From Frankiales bacterium (GTDB lineage: Bacteria > Actinomycetota > Actinomycetes > Mycobacteriales > SCTD01): 7,770 bases of DNA. The notes beneath the pieces were generated by a model. It saw only the letters and a program-made list of their open reading frames with translations, was not told the DNA's origin and did no database searches. The position numbers were made by a program, and so were the translations under genes. Below, piece by piece: positions 6,422 through 7,770 of the stretch (its first letter is position 1; each line of letters starts with the position of its first letter). Where the stretch lies: positions 1 through 7,770 of the forward strand of contig JAODNB010000015.1 in assembly GCA_025464795.1 (NCBI GenBank), read 5' to 3'.

Positions 6422-6451
6422 TTGCGACCGCTCGGGGACTGCTGTTAGCGT
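6422..6451 (+). promoter_or_regulatory. Candidate dnaA promoter
   Basis: TTGCGA (6422-6427) and TAGCGT (6446-6451) are separated by 18 nt and resemble a -35/-10 pair (4 of 6 matches to TTGACA, TAnnnT at the -10). Transcription would start near 6458 and give a leader of about 310 nt containing the palindrome and the second DnaA-box cluster. A DnaA box lies immediately upstream. Assigned by pattern only. Confidence 0.45.
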
Positions 6452-6502
6452 CTCGCCGCCGGTGCTTCCCCAACCAGCTCCTTCCCTCCCGTCAGGGCTG
6501 GC

Positions 6503-6520
6503 AGGGGCTGATCAGCCCCT
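6503..6520. repeat. Perfect 18-bp palindrome in the dnaA leader
   Basis: AGGGGCTGATCAGCCCCT is identical to its own reverse complement with no central spacer. It lies about 50 nt after the predicted dnaA transcription start. The symmetry fits a dimeric regulator's operator better than a hairpin with a loop. No known family motif is assigned. Confidence 0.6.
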
Positions 6521-6629
6521 CCGGCTCGACCCGGCTCCCGCATCGCTCGCCATCCCCCCTCGAGACCGCACTCGTCCGAGGGGTGGTGCCACTGCGTCCG
6601 GAACGGGGCCGGTTCCGGCACCCCAAGAT

Positions 6630-6662
6630 CGTTCCACAAGGTGTGGACAACCCTGTGGACGC
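6630..6662. promoter_or_regulatory. DnaA-box cluster with 12-bp phasing
   Basis: The central TGTGGACAA (6642-6650) is a consensus box on the minus strand. The degenerate box TGTGGACGC (6654-6662, 7 of 9) has the same orientation. The weak box CGTTCCACA (6630-6638, 6 of 9 to TTGTCCACA) points the other way. All three 9-mers begin exactly 12 nt apart with 3-nt gaps. Such tight spacing suits cooperative DnaA binding upstream of its own start codon. Confidence 0.65.
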
Positions 6663-6758
6663 GGGGCTGCTCCTCCCCTGCACAACCAGGACAGACTCCC
6701 CAGGGCCACCCAAACCGGCGCGCCCTCGGGTCCGAGAACCACTGAGACACCGACGATC

Positions 6759-6763
6759 GAGGA
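6759..6763 (+). promoter_or_regulatory. Probable Shine-Dalgarno of dnaA
   Basis: GAGGA ends 4 nt before the GTG at 6768. It is the best ribosome-binding match near the N-terminus and supports that start over the in-frame ATG at 6861. Confidence 0.6.
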
Positions 6764-6767
6764 CTGC

Positions 6768-7770
6768 GTGACTGACTTCTCCCCGACTGCCCTCGACACC
6801 TCCGCCCCCGACGCGGGAGCCGACCGAACCCCCGCCCAGGACCCACCTCCCGCTCCGGCGATGGACCTGGACGCGGTGTGGGTCCGGGTGATCGCCGGCC
6901 TGGCCGAGGGGGCGATGTCCCCGCAGCACCGGGCCTGGGTGAACCTGACGCGGCCGCTGGGACTGGTCGAGGACACCGCGCTGCTCGCCGCACCGAACGA
7001 CCTGGTCAAGGACGTGCTCGAGAGCCGGTTGCGCCCCGTCGTGGCCGGTGCGCTGTCCGCGGCGTACGGCCGCGAGATCCGGGTGGCCGTGACCGTCCAG
7101 CCGGCGGCCGAGGCGCCAGCGTCGCCGGAGCCCTACGCCGCGCCGGCTGCGGAGCTCGCACCGGACCGGGCGCTCCCCGGTACCGGCCGTGACCGCGAGC
7201 CGGCGGCGGGCGACGCCGATCGCAACCTGGACCGGCCCTTCGGCGACAACGTGCTCGACTTCGGCAACCGGGTCGCGCGCAACAAGGACGTCGAGCCGGC
7301 CCGCTTGAACCCGAAGTACACGTTCGAGACGTTCGTCATCGGATCGTCCAACCGGTTCGCGCATGCCGCCGCGGTGGCCGTCGCCGAGGCACCCGCGAAG
7401 GCGTACAACCCGCTGTTCGTCTACGGCGAGAGCGGGCTGGGCAAGACCCACCTGCTGCACGCGATCGGCCACTACGCGCAGCACCTGTTCACCGGCGCGC
7501 GGGTGCGGTACGTGAGCTCCGAGGAGTTCACCAACGACTTCATCAACTCGCTGCGCGACGACAAGCAGCACGCCTTCCAGCGCCGCTACCGCGACGTCGA
7601 CGTGCTGCTCGTCGATGACATCCAGTTCCTCGAGAACAAGGAGCGGACGCAGGAGGAGTTCTTCCACACGTTCAACACGCTCCACAACGCGAACAAGCAG
7701 ATCGTCATCACCTCCGACCGCCCGCCGCAGCAGCTGTCCACCCTCGAGGACCGGCTCCGCACCCGGTTCC
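6768..7770 (+). CDS. dnaA: Chromosomal replication initiator DnaA, 3'-truncated by window edge
   Basis: An AAA+ ATPase that binds DnaA boxes and opens the origin. 334 codons are visible from GTG 6768. An N-terminal lead of ~32 residues (Asp/Ala/Pro-rich) precedes domain I (about 33-110, starting MDLDAVWVRVIAGL). The Pro/Ala/Asp-rich domain II linker runs at about 111-178. Domain III begins LNPKYTFETFVIGSSNRFAHAA, with Walker A GESGLGKT (220-227), Walker B VLLVDDIQF (279-287) and sensor I IVITSDRPP (312-320). The window ends at LEDRLRTRF, where the arginine finger lies. The HTH DNA-binding domain IV is off the right edge. The alternative start at ATG 6861 (M32) would drop only the variable lead. 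It is divergent from rpmH, as in nearly all actinobacteria. Confidence 0.97.
   Translation, partial: MTDFSPTALDTSAPDAGADRTPAQDPPPAPAMDLDAVWVRVIAGLAEGAMSPQHRAWVNLTRPLGLVEDTALLAAPNDLVKDVLESRLRPVVAGALSAAYGREIRVAVTVQPAAEAPASPEPYAAPAAELAPDRALPGTGRDREPAAGDADRNLDRPFGDNVLDFGNRVARNKDVEPARLNPKYTFETFVIGSSNRFAHAAAVAVAEAPAKAYNPLFVYGESGLGKTHLLHAIGHYAQHLFTGARVRYVSSEEFTNDFINSLRDDKQHAFQRRYRDVDVLLVDDIQFLENKERTQEEFFHTFNTLHNANKQIVITSDRPPQQLSTLEDRLRTRF

Larger units (their letters stand above)
6167..6767. other. rpmH–dnaA intergenic region (origin-proximal, divergent promoters, DnaA boxes)
   Basis: About 600 nt without a credible gene. It holds two consensus-like DnaA boxes (6409-6417 and 6642-6650) with degenerate partners, candidate promoters facing each way, several short inverted repeats around 6321-6353, and a perfect palindrome at 6503-6520. 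No AT-rich unwinding stretch is obvious. In Streptomyces and Mycobacterium the functional oriC lies between dnaA and dnaN, so this gap is more likely a regulatory region plus auxiliary DnaA sites than the whole origin. Some open frames cross it, but they show Arg/Pro-rich shadow composition and no recognisable domain. Confidence 0.8.

Noticed and set aside
6220..6771. 183-codon plus-strand open frame across the rpmH–dnaA gap
   Set aside because: Low-complexity Arg/Pro/Ser translation running through DnaA boxes and candidate promoters, ending in an overlap with the dnaA start; no homology recognised.
6492..7685. 397-codon open frame on the minus strand opposite dnaA
   Set aside because: It lies antisense to an unambiguous dnaA and has the Arg/Val/Gly-rich composition of a shadow frame in GC-rich DNA, with no recognisable domain.
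1..7770. A novel defence, mobile or biosynthetic system
   Set aside because: Every substantial coding region is a recognisable core gene in its conserved place. There are no transposases, integrases, CRISPR repeats, tRNAs or foreign-looking base composition.

Overview
The window is the origin-proximal segment of a high-GC bacterial chromosome. The order rpmH–rnpA–yidD–yidC–jag–rsmG–parA–parB on the minus strand, divergent from dnaA on the plus strand, is the conserved arrangement around dnaA in Actinomycetota. G/C-rich third codon positions, frequent GTG starts, a short KH–R3H Jag protein without the N-terminal Jag domain, a ParA with an N-terminal extension and a YidC without lipobox or large periplasmic domain all agree. 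The presence of a PLP aminotransferase next to parB suggests Micrococcales (Cellulomonas-like), but that is only a weak inference.

Layout. Positions 1-1088 (+) hold the 3' part of a class I/II PLP aminotransferase, cut by the left edge. A perfect 18-bp inverted repeat at 1104-1143 separates it from the convergent parB and overlaps the parB stop. From 6166 down to 1132 (-) lie eight genes in one apparent operon: rpmH (GTG, 45 aa), rnpA, yidD, yidC, jag, rsmG, parA and parB. Five of the seven junctions are overlapping stop/start pairs: GTGA at yidD/yidC, jag/rsmG and parA/parB, and TGATG at rnpA/yidD and rsmG/parA. Only rpmH/rnpA (31 nt) and yidC/jag (68 nt) have spacers. Positions 6167-6767 are non-coding and carry DnaA boxes, candidate divergent promoters for rpmH and dnaA, and a perfect 18-bp palindrome. 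From 6768 to the right edge is the 5' part of dnaA (334 codons, up to the arginine-finger region).

How the genes work together: dnaA fires replication. ParA and ParB segregate the newly copied origins. rpmH and rsmG supply and modify the ribosome, rnpA encodes the protein subunit of RNase P, yidD and yidC serve membrane protein insertion, and jag encodes an RNA-binding protein. The DnaA boxes in the rpmH-dnaA gap are few. In well-studied actinobacteria the main oriC lies between dnaA and dnaN, so most of the origin is probably just beyond the right edge. I find no novel defence, mobile or metabolic system here. The points worth checking are regulatory and architectural: the terminator overlapping the parB stop, the DnaA-box/promoter layout, the palindrome in the dnaA leader, and the chain of overlapping start codons.
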